Part shown: positions 15,081 to 21,736 of the stretch, piece by piece
Numbering within the stretch: the stretch's first letter is position 1
Layout of the letters: the number at the start of each line of letters is the position of its first letter
IMG/VR virus record: IMGVR_UViG_3300010389_000160
Span: 1-22,096 of that record
DNA from: a virus
Reading direction: 5' to 3' (one strand)
DNA: 22,096 bases
Made by a program: the position numbers and the translations under genes
Notes under the pieces: model-generated
The model's input: only the letters and a program-made list of their open reading frames with translations
Told to the model about the DNA's origin: nothing
Database searches by the model: none

Positions 15081-15946
15081 TGGCAATTACAGGCACCCAA
15101 CACCCGTCAAGCCCGCAGACGAGCCTACAGAGCAACGGCAACAAGGTCATTGTGCGGCGCTTCCAATATGCCCGCGACGACGCATGGGAAGCAGACATGC
15201 CCGCGCTTGGTTCCTTCGATGCCTCCTATGGGTACTTCCGTGGCTATCGGACAACCAACGGCCCCGCATACCTGACGGTCGAGCTTGTCTACGACAGCGA
15301 GGGCACGGTCATCAACTTCTCGCCTGGCGACGGCGACACGGAGTATTGGGCGGAGACGCGCGGCGACGAGGTGCCAATTGAATATCACCCGAGCTACTTG
15401 GTCAAGTGGAATCATAACCTGTACAGTACCAAGAAGGGCGCAACTCCGAAGGACGTTACAGTTTTCGAGGACTTGTTAAATGATGGCAGCCCGGCGCCGC
15501 CCGATGCAGACTCTAAGTTGCTTGCTGCGCCGGAGGACAAATGGGACACGATGAAGGACCCAGCGAGCGCCAATACTAACGGTTCCGTTGCCGTCAACTT
15601 GGTAGATTGGACGGTAACCAAAGGGGACCCCGGGATTGGTTGGTATATCGTCAAGAAGAAAATCAAGCCGGGCCTAGAGTTCTACGTTCGCCCGCAGCGG
15701 GTTGTTGTCCGTCGCGACTACCACCGGCAGCAATCGTCGGCAGAGTCGGCGTTGGCCGCAGTAGGCACCCTGTCGACGCCGGGCGAAACCTTCGGCGAAT
15801 CGGGCGGCAATTGGCTTGTTATGTCGAGCAATACCAAGTATGACGGCAAGTATTGGGTGACGGAAACCGAGTATTGGTACAGCGACCGTCAGAGCGAAAC
15901 GGGTATTGGTTGGGATACGGATATTTATGCCACTACTACCACCTAG
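15080..15946 (+). CDS. virion-region protein with Ala-Thr4 C-terminus
   Basis: This 288-aa protein starts at GTG 15080, overlapping the tape measure stop (TAGTG). It is rich in Trp, Tyr, Asp and Gly and looks beta-structured throughout (NKVIVRRFQYARDDAWEADM, AYLTVELVYDSEG, GLEFYVRPQRVVVRRDYHRQ, KYWVTETEYWYSDRQ). No membrane segment or enzyme motif is visible. Its place after the tape measure suggests a tail-tip or minor tail protein. It ends YATTTT, like the capsid and 98-aa proteins. The last 20 nt overlap the start of the next gene, so the codons for the Thr tail are read in a second frame as well. Confidence 0.65.
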   Translation: MAITGTQHPSSPQTSLQSNGNKVIVRRFQYARDDAWEADMPALGSFDASYGYFRGYRTTNGPAYLTVELVYDSEGTVINFSPGDGDTEYWAETRGDEVPIEYHPSYLVKWNHNLYSTKKGATPKDVTVFEDLLNDGSPAPPDADSKLLAAPEDKWDTMKDPASANTNGSVAVNLVDWTVTKGDPGIGWYIVKKKIKPGLEFYVRPQRVVVRRDYHRQQSSAESALAAVGTLSTPGETFGESGGNWLVMSSNTKYDGKYWVTETEYWYSDRQSETGIGWDTDIYATTTT

Positions 15947-17594
15947 CCGCCCGCTAAAAGGGCAGCCAATCCCCGACAATTGGTTCCAGGACTTTTACGA
16001 CTACGTGCAAACCTTGCGCGTATCGGGCGACGGGTCAACGACAACCGTACACCGCGACCACTTCGGGACAATCGTACGGGCGCCGTTTGCAACTTCCGAG
16101 AATGCAGCGAGCGCCAACGGCGGCGGCGACTTTGGCGACTACTGCTTGGTGGCAAAAATCACTGCCGACAACGGTGACGGCACGTATGAGGCCGAGGCGC
16201 AAAAAAACAACTCGGGCACCTTCGCAGACCGCGACTCGTCAACCTATACCTTTGACACGACCAGTGTCGGCAGCGGGTACCTGTACGAATTGAACGGCAA
16301 GCGCGGGGTGGATACGGGCACCTTTGTTTTTGCCAAACGGGTGCCAGACGCAGACGGCCAAGACATTTGGTACTTTGACAGCAATCAGGCGGGTTATGGT
16401 GTTTATCAAGGCGGCGCGTGGGTTGAGCTTACTTCCGACAGCAGCCCATACAGTTGGAAACAAAAGGAGCCCGACGCTACCACCGACACCAGCCCTGCTG
16501 TTACGGGGAGCAGCAACCTATATGAGGTCAGCGGGCGAGACGGGATCAAGATTGGCTCAAAAATGTGGGTAAGGTTTGACGGGACAAACTTTCGATGCGA
16601 GTACCACGGCGCCCCATTAGGGACGGCTTACGACGTATTAGCCGGCACCTCTACAACCATCAACACCGATACTTGGGATCGCGCCAACCAAGACAGCGGC
16701 AAGTTTGGCGTTGACCATGAGTTTATTGCCCGCATTGCCGTCGACTCCACTTCCGGCGCCGTGTATGCATTCTGCCGAGAAAAGCAGTACGGGGCAAACG
16801 GTCATTTGAATTACATCACGGGCGAAACCCGCAAGCAGATTTTTACCATTGACCCGACTGCAATCTTGTGTACGACCGAGATGCAACCTGACGACTCGGC
16901 GGTATCGGGTAGCCTGTCGCAATGGCTCAAGGCAGACGCGATTAGCGGGTTGTCGGACACGGACCCCGTTACCACATGGACGGCCTCATCAGGCACCAAT
17001 GCAACGCAAACTACCTCAACCAACAAGCCAACCTACAAAACGGGTATATACAACAGCTTGCCGACAGTCAGGTTCACAACTGACGACTATCTCGATTGGT
17101 CGAGCGTTTTGGACACGTTGACTTCGGCAAGCACGCTGTTCCTAGTTGGAACGGGATCAGCTGGCTTCTTTTTGTCTGACTTCTACGAAACCTCTGCGGG
17201 TGCACCAAACGACGACAAGGACGGCACGTTTGTTCAATACGACGGGCGCATTGCGCAGTACGAACGGTCAGGCTCGCCAAATACCGATTCCCGTCAGGCG
17301 TCAATGTCGGGGCTGACGGTATTGGCCGCGCAGTTGTATAACAACGGCAGCACGCGCATGAACCTGTTCTCAAACGGGGAGACAAGCAATACCGACATTG
17401 ACGGTGGCGCGATCACTGCCACCTCCAGCCCCGTCAATAGCTACATCGGCGCAGCGCCGGCCAACGGCGCGACTCCGAGCATATCGGGATACCTCGAAGG
17501 CGACGTCTGCGAGATTATCATCTACTCGGCAGTACTGACGGACGAGCAGATCGAGCAAATATCATGCGGTCTAATCAGCAAGTGGGGGATCTAA
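15927..17594 (+). CDS. tail protein with C-terminal LamG-like lectin domain
   Basis: This 555-aa protein starts at ATG 15927, inside the end of the previous gene. An in-frame ATG at 15906 is an alternative. The N-terminal part (KGQPIPDNWFQDFYDYVQTL) is of the kind that joins a phage fibre to the tail. The centre is beta-rich and repetitive. Residues about 310-555 form a concanavalin A/LamG-like fold: LSQWLKADAISGLSDTDPVT, the PTVRFTTDDYLDW strand, and the closing GDVCEIIIYSAVLTDEQ helix region. Such domains bind glycans, so this is a candidate receptor-binding or minor tail protein. Its stop overlaps the next ATG by one base. Confidence 0.75.
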   Translation: MPLLPPSRPLKGQPIPDNWFQDFYDYVQTLRVSGDGSTTTVHRDHFGTIVRAPFATSENAASANGGGDFGDYCLVAKITADNGDGTYEAEAQKNNSGTFADRDSSTYTFDTTSVGSGYLYELNGKRGVDTGTFVFAKRVPDADGQDIWYFDSNQAGYGVYQGGAWVELTSDSSPYSWKQKEPDATTDTSPAVTGSSNLYEVSGRDGIKIGSKMWVRFDGTNFRCEYHGAPLGTAYDVLAGTSTTINTDTWDRANQDSGKFGVDHEFIARIAVDSTSGAVYAFCREKQYGANGHLNYITGETRKQIFTIDPTAILCTTEMQPDDSAVSGSLSQWLKADAISGLSDTDPVTTWTASSGTNATQTTSTNKPTYKTGIYNSLPTVRFTTDDYLDWSSVLDTLTSASTLFLVGTGSAGFFLSDFYETSAGAPNDDKDGTFVQYDGRIAQYERSGSPNTDSRQASMSGLTVLAAQLYNNGSTRMNLFSNGETSNTDIDGGAITATSSPVNSYIGAAPANGATPSISGYLEGDVCEIIIYSAVLTDEQIEQISCGLISKWGI

Positions 17595-17911
17595 TGCGCC
17601 GCTTGACTCTCATCACGACTAGCGCCCGAGCCGACACGGTGAAGGCTGAGGCGGAGGCGGTACTCGGCTTTGCCGTCGCTATGGAATGCTCCCTGAATGC
17701 GACGGGCAACCCGCAGTCGCCAATTACCCACAAGGCGATGGACCTGTTAATTCCAAACGACAAGTTTGACCAGTTGTTCAGCCAGCTTGGCAGCATACCT
17801 GGGACGCACGTGTACGAAGGCGACCCCAAGGTAGAAGACGAATCAAAGCGCGGCAGGGGACGGTTCCAAGAACGCAATCTAAAGCCTTTGGACCCGTTGT
17901 ATGCTAGGTGA
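17594..17911 (+). CDS. hypothetical protein
   Basis: This 105-aa protein starts at ATG 17594 (MRRLTLITTSARADTVKAE), which overlaps the lectin-domain gene by one base. It has an alpha/beta appearance: a first strand, a helix (ADTVKAEAEAVLGFAVAM), a Pro-rich turn, a helix around DKFDQLFSQLGSIPG and a basic Arg/Lys-rich C-terminus (ESKRGRGRFQERN). No family is recognised. It overlaps the following small gene by 11 nt and belongs to the end of the structural operon. Confidence 0.6.
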   Translation: MRRLTLITTSARADTVKAEAEAVLGFAVAMECSLNATGNPQSPITHKAMDLLIPNDKFDQLFSQLGSIPGTHVYEGDPKVEDESKRGRGRFQERNLKPLDPLYAR

Positions 17912-18044
17912 CGCAGTCGAGAAAGCCGCCAAAGCAGTTGGCATAAAGCCTTGCCAAGGTTGTCGGCGGCGCAAGAGCATACTAAACGGCCTGACGTGGA
18001 AAGCGTATCGGCTGCTAAACCCAAGGAGCAAGCGCGATGCTTGA
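17901..18044 (+). CDS. 47-aa small CxxC protein
   Basis: This short ORF starts at ATG 17901 within the previous gene and ends at TGA 18042-18044, overlapping the lipase start by 8 nt. The protein begins MLGDAVEKAAKAVGIKPCQG and continues with a Cys-x-x-Cys pair (Cys18, Cys21), a basic RRRK stretch and a helical end. Small phage proteins of this type (a GDxVEKxxKAxGIKPCxGC start followed by basic residues and a leucine/asparagine helix) are common near tail and lysis genes. Their function is not known to me. Tight overlaps on both sides support a real coupled gene. Confidence 0.7.
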   Translation: MLGDAVEKAAKAVGIKPCQGCRRRKSILNGLTWKAYRLLNPRSKRDA

Positions 18045-18636
18045 TAACGGTCTGCCTTCCTACTACCTCGCCAAGATTGCGCAGGATGCCTATACGGGCC
18101 GCTTCGCATTTGACGTCGGGGTGCTTTACTCGGGCGGAGTGGACAATACGCAATTCCACGTCCTAGATGACGGCGAGCATATTATCTGCACCTTTACCGG
18201 CTCGAACGAAGTAAAGGACTGGATGACGCACCTTCTCGTCAGGCGCCGCAAGAACGTCCACCGTGGGCACATGCGGGACTATGAGGAAATTGCAGACACC
18301 TTGCGGCAGGTGCTCGACGCCAACCCGCGCCGCAAGCTGGTATGCACCTCGCATTCTTACGGCTGCTCAGTGCAATGCATCGCCTTGCGGGACATCGCCC
18401 CCGAGGGCAGGTATGAGCATATCCAAGTGGCCTCCTTCGGCAGCCCTCGCGTTGGCAATAAGCAATTCTGCCGAGAGCTTGACGCCTTGGTGCCGCATCA
18501 TCACAGGTACGTCAACAGGTATGACGTGGTGACCAAAGTTCCGCTTGGCTTTGGTTATCGGCATTGCGGGACGGAGGTGCGCTTTCCGCGAGGGCGTCAT
18601 TCCATGGCGGATTACCTGCAAAACCTGACCAATTGA
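18037..18636 (+). CDS. class 3 lipase-like alpha/beta hydrolase
   Basis: This 199-aa protein has the features of the Lipase_3 family. CTFTGSNEVKDWM (51-63) carries the oxyanion region. TSHSYGCSV (104-112) is the nucleophile elbow with Ser107 in S-H-S-Y-G, a variant of GHSxG. VASFGSPRVGNKQF (131-144) and YVNRYDVVTKVP (158-169, Asp163) are the typical following blocks, and His188 completes a triad. It would hydrolyse ester bonds in lipids or acylated polymers. No signal peptide is seen, so it may act inside the cell, ride in the virion, or leave after lysis. It overlaps the upstream CxxC gene by 8 nt. In this position it could help in host lysis, but this is an inference. Confidence 0.8.
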   Translation: MLDNGLPSYYLAKIAQDAYTGRFAFDVGVLYSGGVDNTQFHVLDDGEHIICTFTGSNEVKDWMTHLLVRRRKNVHRGHMRDYEEIADTLRQVLDANPRRKLVCTSHSYGCSVQCIALRDIAPEGRYEHIQVASFGSPRVGNKQFCRELDALVPHHHRYVNRYDVVTKVPLGFGYRHCGTEVRFPRGRHSMADYLQNLTN

Positions 18637-18660
18637 AAAACGGCCACGTTCGGCTATATT
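18633..18660 (+). promoter_or_regulatory. sigma70-type promoter candidate for the lipoprotein gene
   Basis: TTGAAA (18633-18638) and TATATT (18655-18660) are 16 bases apart. The site straddles the end of the lipase gene. The start would lie near 18667, about 23 nt before the ATG at 18690, which has an AAAGGAGG ribosome binding site. The spacing and the GCTATA sequence at the -10 box match the candidate at 4503-4530. Confidence 0.5.
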
Positions 18661-18689
18661 TCGAGCATCCACAACAAAGGAGGACGACA

Positions 18690-18953
18690 ATGGCAAAACT
18701 CGCAATCATCGCGGGCTTCCTGATCTTCGCAGTCGGCTGCGAGACTACCACCGGCTACCGCAAGAGCGCAGGCGGGCAGTACAGCAGCAAGAACCTCAAA
18801 CTGTCGTTGAAGAACGTCAGCATTACGGGCAACCTCGTTATTGACGACGACGAGAGCTTGAGCAACACGGGCACCTCTGAGCAGACGGGCACCGCTGCCG
18901 GCGCCGCCAGCGGCAACGAGGTCAAGGGGAACAAGGTTGAAGGCGGCTTGTAA
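18690..18953 (+). CDS. small phage lipoprotein
   Basis: This 87-aa protein starts at ATG 18690, behind AAAGGAGG. MAKLAIIAGFLIFAVGC is a lipoprotein signal peptide with a lipobox-like AVGC, so processing would leave Cys17 as the lipidated N-terminus, followed by Glu, which suits outer-membrane sorting in a Gram-negative host. The mature part is short and polar: a beta-like segment (NLKLSLKNVSITGNLVIDDD) and a Thr/Ser/Gly-rich end. It is not Pro-rich like most outer-membrane spanins. It has its own promoter candidate and a terminator 32 nt behind, so it can be expressed alone. It might be a spanin analogue or a superinfection-exclusion/host-conversion lipoprotein. Confidence 0.75.
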   Translation: MAKLAIIAGFLIFAVGCETTTGYRKSAGGQYSSKNLKLSLKNVSITGNLVIDDDESLSNTGTSEQTGTAAGAASGNEVKGNKVEGGL

Positions 18954-18984
18954 TCGCATATCAACCATGCGTTGATGTTGTTAC

Positions 18985-19018
18985 GGGGGCGCCTGAGAGG
19001 GCGCCCCTAGCTTTTTTT
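18985..19018 (+). terminator. rho-independent terminator ending the + strand block
   Basis: GGGGCGCC (18986-18993) pairs with GGCGCCCC (19000-19007) around a six-base loop. CTAGC and a run of seven T follow. It ends the rightward transcripts just before the convergent - strand genes. There is no T-run for leftward transcription, so it works mainly in one direction. Confidence 0.88.
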
Positions 19019-19373
19019 ACCCATTATTGGCTAAACTCTTTCCATGTATGTCGTCATACAAAACCAACGGTTTTACCGCAGTAACCAATGACACGCCAAT
19101 ATCGGGGTGTGGATCGACAAAACGACCTTGGTTCTCGCATTCATAAATCAAAAGCCGCAATGCGTCTATTGGGTGAATATAGCCGTCTTCTTTTTCTTGG
19201 GTGTAAAATGATGGCTTTACGGCAATTAAATACTTCGCCCTAGCACAGAAACAGCATGGCTCTTTATCGCAACCATTATATTGGCTAGAACTTTTATCCG
19301 AATGCTCAGAAACCACCTCCTGAAGAAGATAGCCCATTAGCCCAGCTTTGGAAATCTCGTATTTTCCACTCAT
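19017..19373 (-). CDS. Cys-containing hypothetical protein
   Basis: This 118-aa protein starts at ATG 19373, overlapping the stop of the upstream 63-aa gene (TAATG). It contains a Cys cluster (GCDKEPCCFCARAKYLIAVK) that may bind a metal, followed by helical segments (HPIDALRLLIYECENQGRFV) and a C-terminal LVTAVKPLVLYDDIHGK. No family is recognised. The base composition is clearly more A/T-rich than in the structural genes, as it is for its upstream partner, which suggests that the two-gene unit was acquired as an accessory module. Confidence 0.6.
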   Translation of the reverse strand: MSGKYEISKAGLMGYLLQEVVSEHSDKSSSQYNGCDKEPCCFCARAKYLIAVKPSFYTQEKEDGYIHPIDALRLLIYECENQGRFVDPHPDIGVSLVTAVKPLVLYDDIHGKSLANNG

Positions 19374-19564
19374 TATCGCACCATGAAACCTTGCTCAGCT
19401 AACTCGCCGTCCTCGTCGTAAACGTCGATTCGGCCATAACCGTTATTGCAATCAACCACTTTATACTCCCAATCATCCCAAGGGTTTTCGTTCATTTCAT
19501 TGGCAATTTGAATTGCTTTATCAAGGTTGTAGAATCCCGTGCCCGTGTTGATTGTTGCTTTCAT
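19373..19564 (-). CDS. small hypothetical protein (early/accessory)
   Basis: This 63-aa protein starts at ATG 19564, with AAGGA nine bases upstream on the - strand. The phrases LDKAIQIANEMNENPWDDWE, then YKVVDCNNGYGRIDVYDEDG, look like a compact alpha/beta fold with an acidic surface; small phage proteins of this type are frequent in early regions. No enzyme motif is visible. It is A/T-richer than most of the window and coupled to the 118-aa gene behind it. A candidate promoter lies about 40 nt upstream. Confidence 0.65.
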   Translation of the reverse strand: MKATINTGTGFYNLDKAIQIANEMNENPWDDWEYKVVDCNNGYGRIDVYDEDGELAEQGFMVR

Positions 19565-19602
19565 CTTCTTTTTCCTTGTTGTGTTGTTTGGCCTACATCT
19601 TT

Positions 19603-19630
19603 AGTCTACACCGCATCGGGTGCCTGTCTA
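19603..19630 (-). promoter_or_regulatory. weak promoter candidate for the 63-aa/118-aa gene pair
   Basis: On the - strand, TAGACA (19630-19625) and TAGACT (19608-19603) are 16 bases apart, 39 bases before the ATG at 19564. The -35 box has one mismatch and the -10 box two mismatches to the sigma70 consensus. This gap between the metallophosphoesterase stop and the next gene is the only place for a promoter in the leftward cluster. Confidence 0.3.
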
Positions 19631-19661
19631 GCCGCTTTTGCAATTTTTCTCAAAATTCTTT

Positions 19662-20801
19662 TTACAGCTCCGAGTTATAGTAGAACCGACTCACCCGACC
19701 GGCGCGGGCGTGGTACTCAAACCCGCTCGCGCCTTTTTGGCTTCCGACGAAGCCCGCGCTTGCATGCCAATCGTCAACGGGGCAAAGCGCAGGCAGGTAC
19801 TCGACGTGCAAGCCAGCCTGTTCCTCCGACACCACTGGCGCGACGGCCTTCTTGTGATGCACGTGCCCAAGGTATAGGTATCGGTGGCGGGTCTTGCCCC
19901 AATTGGCAGCCATCTCGGCGGCGATAATCTGCGCCCACTTGCTGAAGCTAATCCGGTCCCCGTGCGTCCATGCCAACAGGTTGTCGCCGAATACAAGCGA
20001 CTTCCGATGATAGTGGGTTAGATCGACGGTGACGCGCTTCTCGCGGCGCCAGTAGGCATTTAGGACGCGAGTTAGCCACTTGCAGGAGTCTCGGTCATGA
20101 TTGCCAGGACAGACGACAACCCGAACCCGCTTGGCAACCCGCGCTGCAACTTGGATCGCGTCAACGCATGCGGCTTCTGCATACTCGATCACCCGTTGAT
20201 ATCGGGTGTCAACGTCAACCGTGTGACTTTGGCTCGTCGTTTGGTTGAACGAGTTGTCGGCGTGGATAATGTCGCCTCCGAAGACAACGACCACCTCGCC
20301 GAGGCGACCGAACCTGCCGGCAATATACTCGGTTGCCTTCAGCATCTCACGGGCTGCAATATCGCAGTTGTAGTCGGAGCCCCGAGTAATCCGCTCGGCG
20401 GCATACATGCCGACATGCGGGTCGTAGATATCAATCTCGCCAAGCATGTCGTCGCGGTCGCTCTTCCGGGCTTTGTACTTACCGACTCGGCCCTTGCCGT
20501 CGACGCGCTCGCACAAGGCAGTCACCAAGTCTTCGAGAGCCTGCTGGCTCGGCTCGCAGCGCGGCCATGCCTGCAACACTTCCATCTCGCCGGCTTCGTT
20601 GCGGGCAATGTGCATTGTGCCCTTGACCACATCGACGCCTGACGGCACAACGCCTTGCCCCAAGTATTGCTTGGCTCTTGCTTTTAGATGCGTCCTTACG
20701 CTACTGCGGCTGATTCCAAGCGCCGCGGCAATCTTTGATTGCGTCAAGCCCTCGTCTGCAAGCTGCCAGCACCGCGCTTGGTTCCCGTTGTTACTTCCCA
20801 T
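19662..20801 (-). CDS. HTH-metallophosphoesterase fusion (calcineurin-like, Mre11/SbcD-like)
   Basis: This 379-aa protein joins an N-terminal helix-turn-helix (about 11-43, EGLTQSKIAAALGISRSSVR) to a calcineurin-like phosphoesterase. All metal-site motifs are present in order: DIYDPHVG (Asp127, His129), FGGDIIHAD (Asp177), CPGNHDRD (Asn234, His235), AWTHGDRI (His280) and LGHVHH (His313, His315). This is a two-metal phosphodiesterase or phosphatase of the DNA-repair exonuclease type. The HTH suggests that it acts at or on DNA, perhaps as a nuclease in replication or host-DNA breakdown. The ATG at 20801 overlaps the end of the upstream zinc-finger gene by 11 nt. Confidence 0.85.
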   Translation of the reverse strand: MGSNNGNQARCWQLADEGLTQSKIAAALGISRSSVRTHLKARAKQYLGQGVVPSGVDVVKGTMHIARNEAGEMEVLQAWPRCEPSQQALEDLVTALCERVDGKGRVGKYKARKSDRDDMLGEIDIYDPHVGMYAAERITRGSDYNCDIAAREMLKATEYIAGRFGRLGEVVVVFGGDIIHADNSFNQTTSQSHTVDVDTRYQRVIEYAEAACVDAIQVAARVAKRVRVVVCPGNHDRDSCKWLTRVLNAYWRREKRVTVDLTHYHRKSLVFGDNLLAWTHGDRISFSKWAQIIAAEMAANWGKTRHRYLYLGHVHHKKAVAPVVSEEQAGLHVEYLPALCPVDDWHASAGFVGSQKGASGFEYHARAGRVSRFYYNSEL

Positions 20802-20985
20802 CGCGTTGGTACCTTGCTTTGCGTTTTGCGCGTTCCCGCGCGGTTTGGCAGTCGTCGCAATACTTGCGGCCCGTCTGCGCCTTCTTTGTGAACTTGTTGC
20901 TGCATCCCATCTCTTGGCAGGTTGCCTGCCTTGGCCTGAACCAATTCATGCCTGGGTGCCAGTAATCGCCCTCGCTGTTTTTCAT
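20791..20985 (-). CDS. small zinc-finger protein (twin A)
   Basis: This 64-aa protein starts at ATG 20985 in an ATGA overlap with the upstream gene. Four cysteines arranged as C-x4-C and C-x2-C (TCQEMGCSNKF, KYCDDCQTAR) form a probable zinc ribbon, followed by a basic helix RERAKRKARYQRDGK. It is a paralogue of the next upstream gene, with which it shares CQTAR.RAKR.ARY. It is probably a small nucleic-acid-binding regulator, and it is coupled to the metallophosphoesterase behind it. Confidence 0.72.
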   Translation of the reverse strand: MKNSEGDYWHPGMNWFRPRQATCQEMGCSNKFTKKAQTGRKYCDDCQTARERAKRKARYQRDGK

Positions 20986-21167
20986 TTATCGGCCTTCTGC
21001 TTCAGGTATCTCGCGCGGCGCTTGGCTCGCGCACGTGCCGTTTGGCAAACGCCGTCGCAGCATACCTTTTTAGTTTGTGGCGGTTGGTAAAAGCGGGTTC
21101 CGCATTCGGCGCAAGCCCGCCAATCACCAATCACCCGCAGCCGTCCCGATGGCTCGCGTATGGTCAT
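20982..21167 (-). CDS. small zinc-finger protein (twin B)
   Basis: This 61-aa protein starts at ATG 21167 in an ATGA overlap. A C-x2-C pair (RACAECGTRFYQP) and Cys residues in KKVCCDGVCQTAR form a zinc ribbon of the kind often annotated as MYND-like or cysteine cluster, and a basic RARAKRRARYLKQK tail follows. It is homologous to the downstream 64-aa gene. It is likely to bind nucleic acid; the exact role is unknown. Confidence 0.72.
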   Translation of the reverse strand: MTIREPSGRLRVIGDWRACAECGTRFYQPPQTKKVCCDGVCQTARARAKRRARYLKQKADK

Positions 21168-21523
21168 TCTAGGCCGTCCTCCATGCGCGATAGCGCCAGT
21201 TGGTTCATGCCCCGTTGATAGATCTTCGCCTTTAGGGCTTCCGCCGTATCCCGCTTGTAGTCGATGAACGGAAAGTCCGAGCTATCCTGTAACTCTCCAT
21301 CGTCTGCGTACGTGACGCCGTGTGCGAAGGCCAGTAGGCGGCGGAGTTCAGCGTCTTCCGCCTTGAGCGCGGCGATCTCGGCGGCTTGTTCGTTCAATCG
21401 GTCCACAATACGCTCACCGTGTTTCAGGGTGTCGGCAGATCCAAGCCACTTCGGGCCACGCCCACCTTCGGATTGGTCGCCATCGTCGTACATGATATCC
21501 TCGTCTTCCAACCAGTAGTCCAT
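21164..21523 (-). CDS. acidic coiled-coil phage protein
   Basis: This 119-aa protein starts at ATG 21523, eight bases after GGAGG. Residues 1-20 are strongly acidic (LEDEDIMYDDGDQ). Residues about 34-62 form a coiled coil (RIVDRLNEQAAEIAALKAED). The conserved block ELRRLLAFAHGVTYADDGEL with the following QDSSDFPFIDYKRD is a common phage early-protein module of unknown function. The EIAALKA part is shared with the next upstream gene and the AHGVTY block with the one after it. The C-terminal RGMNQLALSRMEDGLE is unique. Confidence 0.7.
   Translation of the reverse strand: MDYWLEDEDIMYDDGDQSEGGRGPKWLGSADTLKHGERIVDRLNEQAAEIAALKAEDAELRRLLAFAHGVTYADDGELQDSSDFPFIDYKRDTAEALKAKIYQRGMNQLALSRMEDGLE
21359..21380. 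repeat. 22-bp direct repeat, copy 1
   Basis: The 22 bases from CGCCTTGAGC to GCGATCTCG are identical to those at 21659-21680, exactly 300 bp away. They encode the coiled-coil phrase EIAALKA on the - strand in two different genes. The identity at base level suggests recent duplication or recombination. Confidence 0.85.
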
Positions 21524-21526
21524 CTC

Positions 21527-21736
21527 CTAGCCCTCCGCCTTGGCGATTATCGCTTGCCCTACGCGCATCATATCGCAACGCAGGCACCGCTTGTGTCCGC
21601 AGGTGCATGCGTACTGACAGACATACACCTTCAGCGCCTCAAGTAGGTCTGCGTTCTGCGCCTTGAGCGCGGCGATCTCGTCCTCAAGGGTACCACCGCA
21701 ACACTCCTTGCAACCACATTGGCTACACCTTGCCAT
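21527..21736 (-). CDS. Cys-rich coiled-coil small protein
   Basis: This 69-aa protein starts at the ATG at 21736 (TGATG overlap with the upstream stop); GTG 21739 is an alternative. An N-terminal Cys cluster (CSQCGCKECCGG), a coiled coil (EDEIAALKAQNADLLEALK) and a second Cys/His group (CQYACTCGHKRCLRCD) suggest one or two metal sites. The coiled-coil part is encoded by the same 22 bases as in the downstream gene. No family name can be given. Confidence 0.62.
   Translation of the reverse strand: MARCSQCGCKECCGGTLEDEIAALKAQNADLLEALKVYVCQYACTCGHKRCLRCDMMRVGQAIIAKAEG
21659..21680. repeat. 22-bp direct repeat, copy 2
   Basis: This copy is identical to 21359-21380 and lies in the coiled-coil coding part of the 69-aa gene. 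Beyond the repeat the two genes diverge, so the shared module is short. Confidence 0.85.

Noticed and set aside
19640-19661. Terminator for the metallophosphoesterase gene (AATTTT/AAAATT palindrome)
   Set aside because: The stem is short and AT-only, and no T-run follows in the - strand direction.
20097-20642. 181-codon + strand frame opposite the metallophosphoesterase
   Set aside because: The - strand frame has all metallophosphoesterase motifs, so the + strand frame is a shadow.
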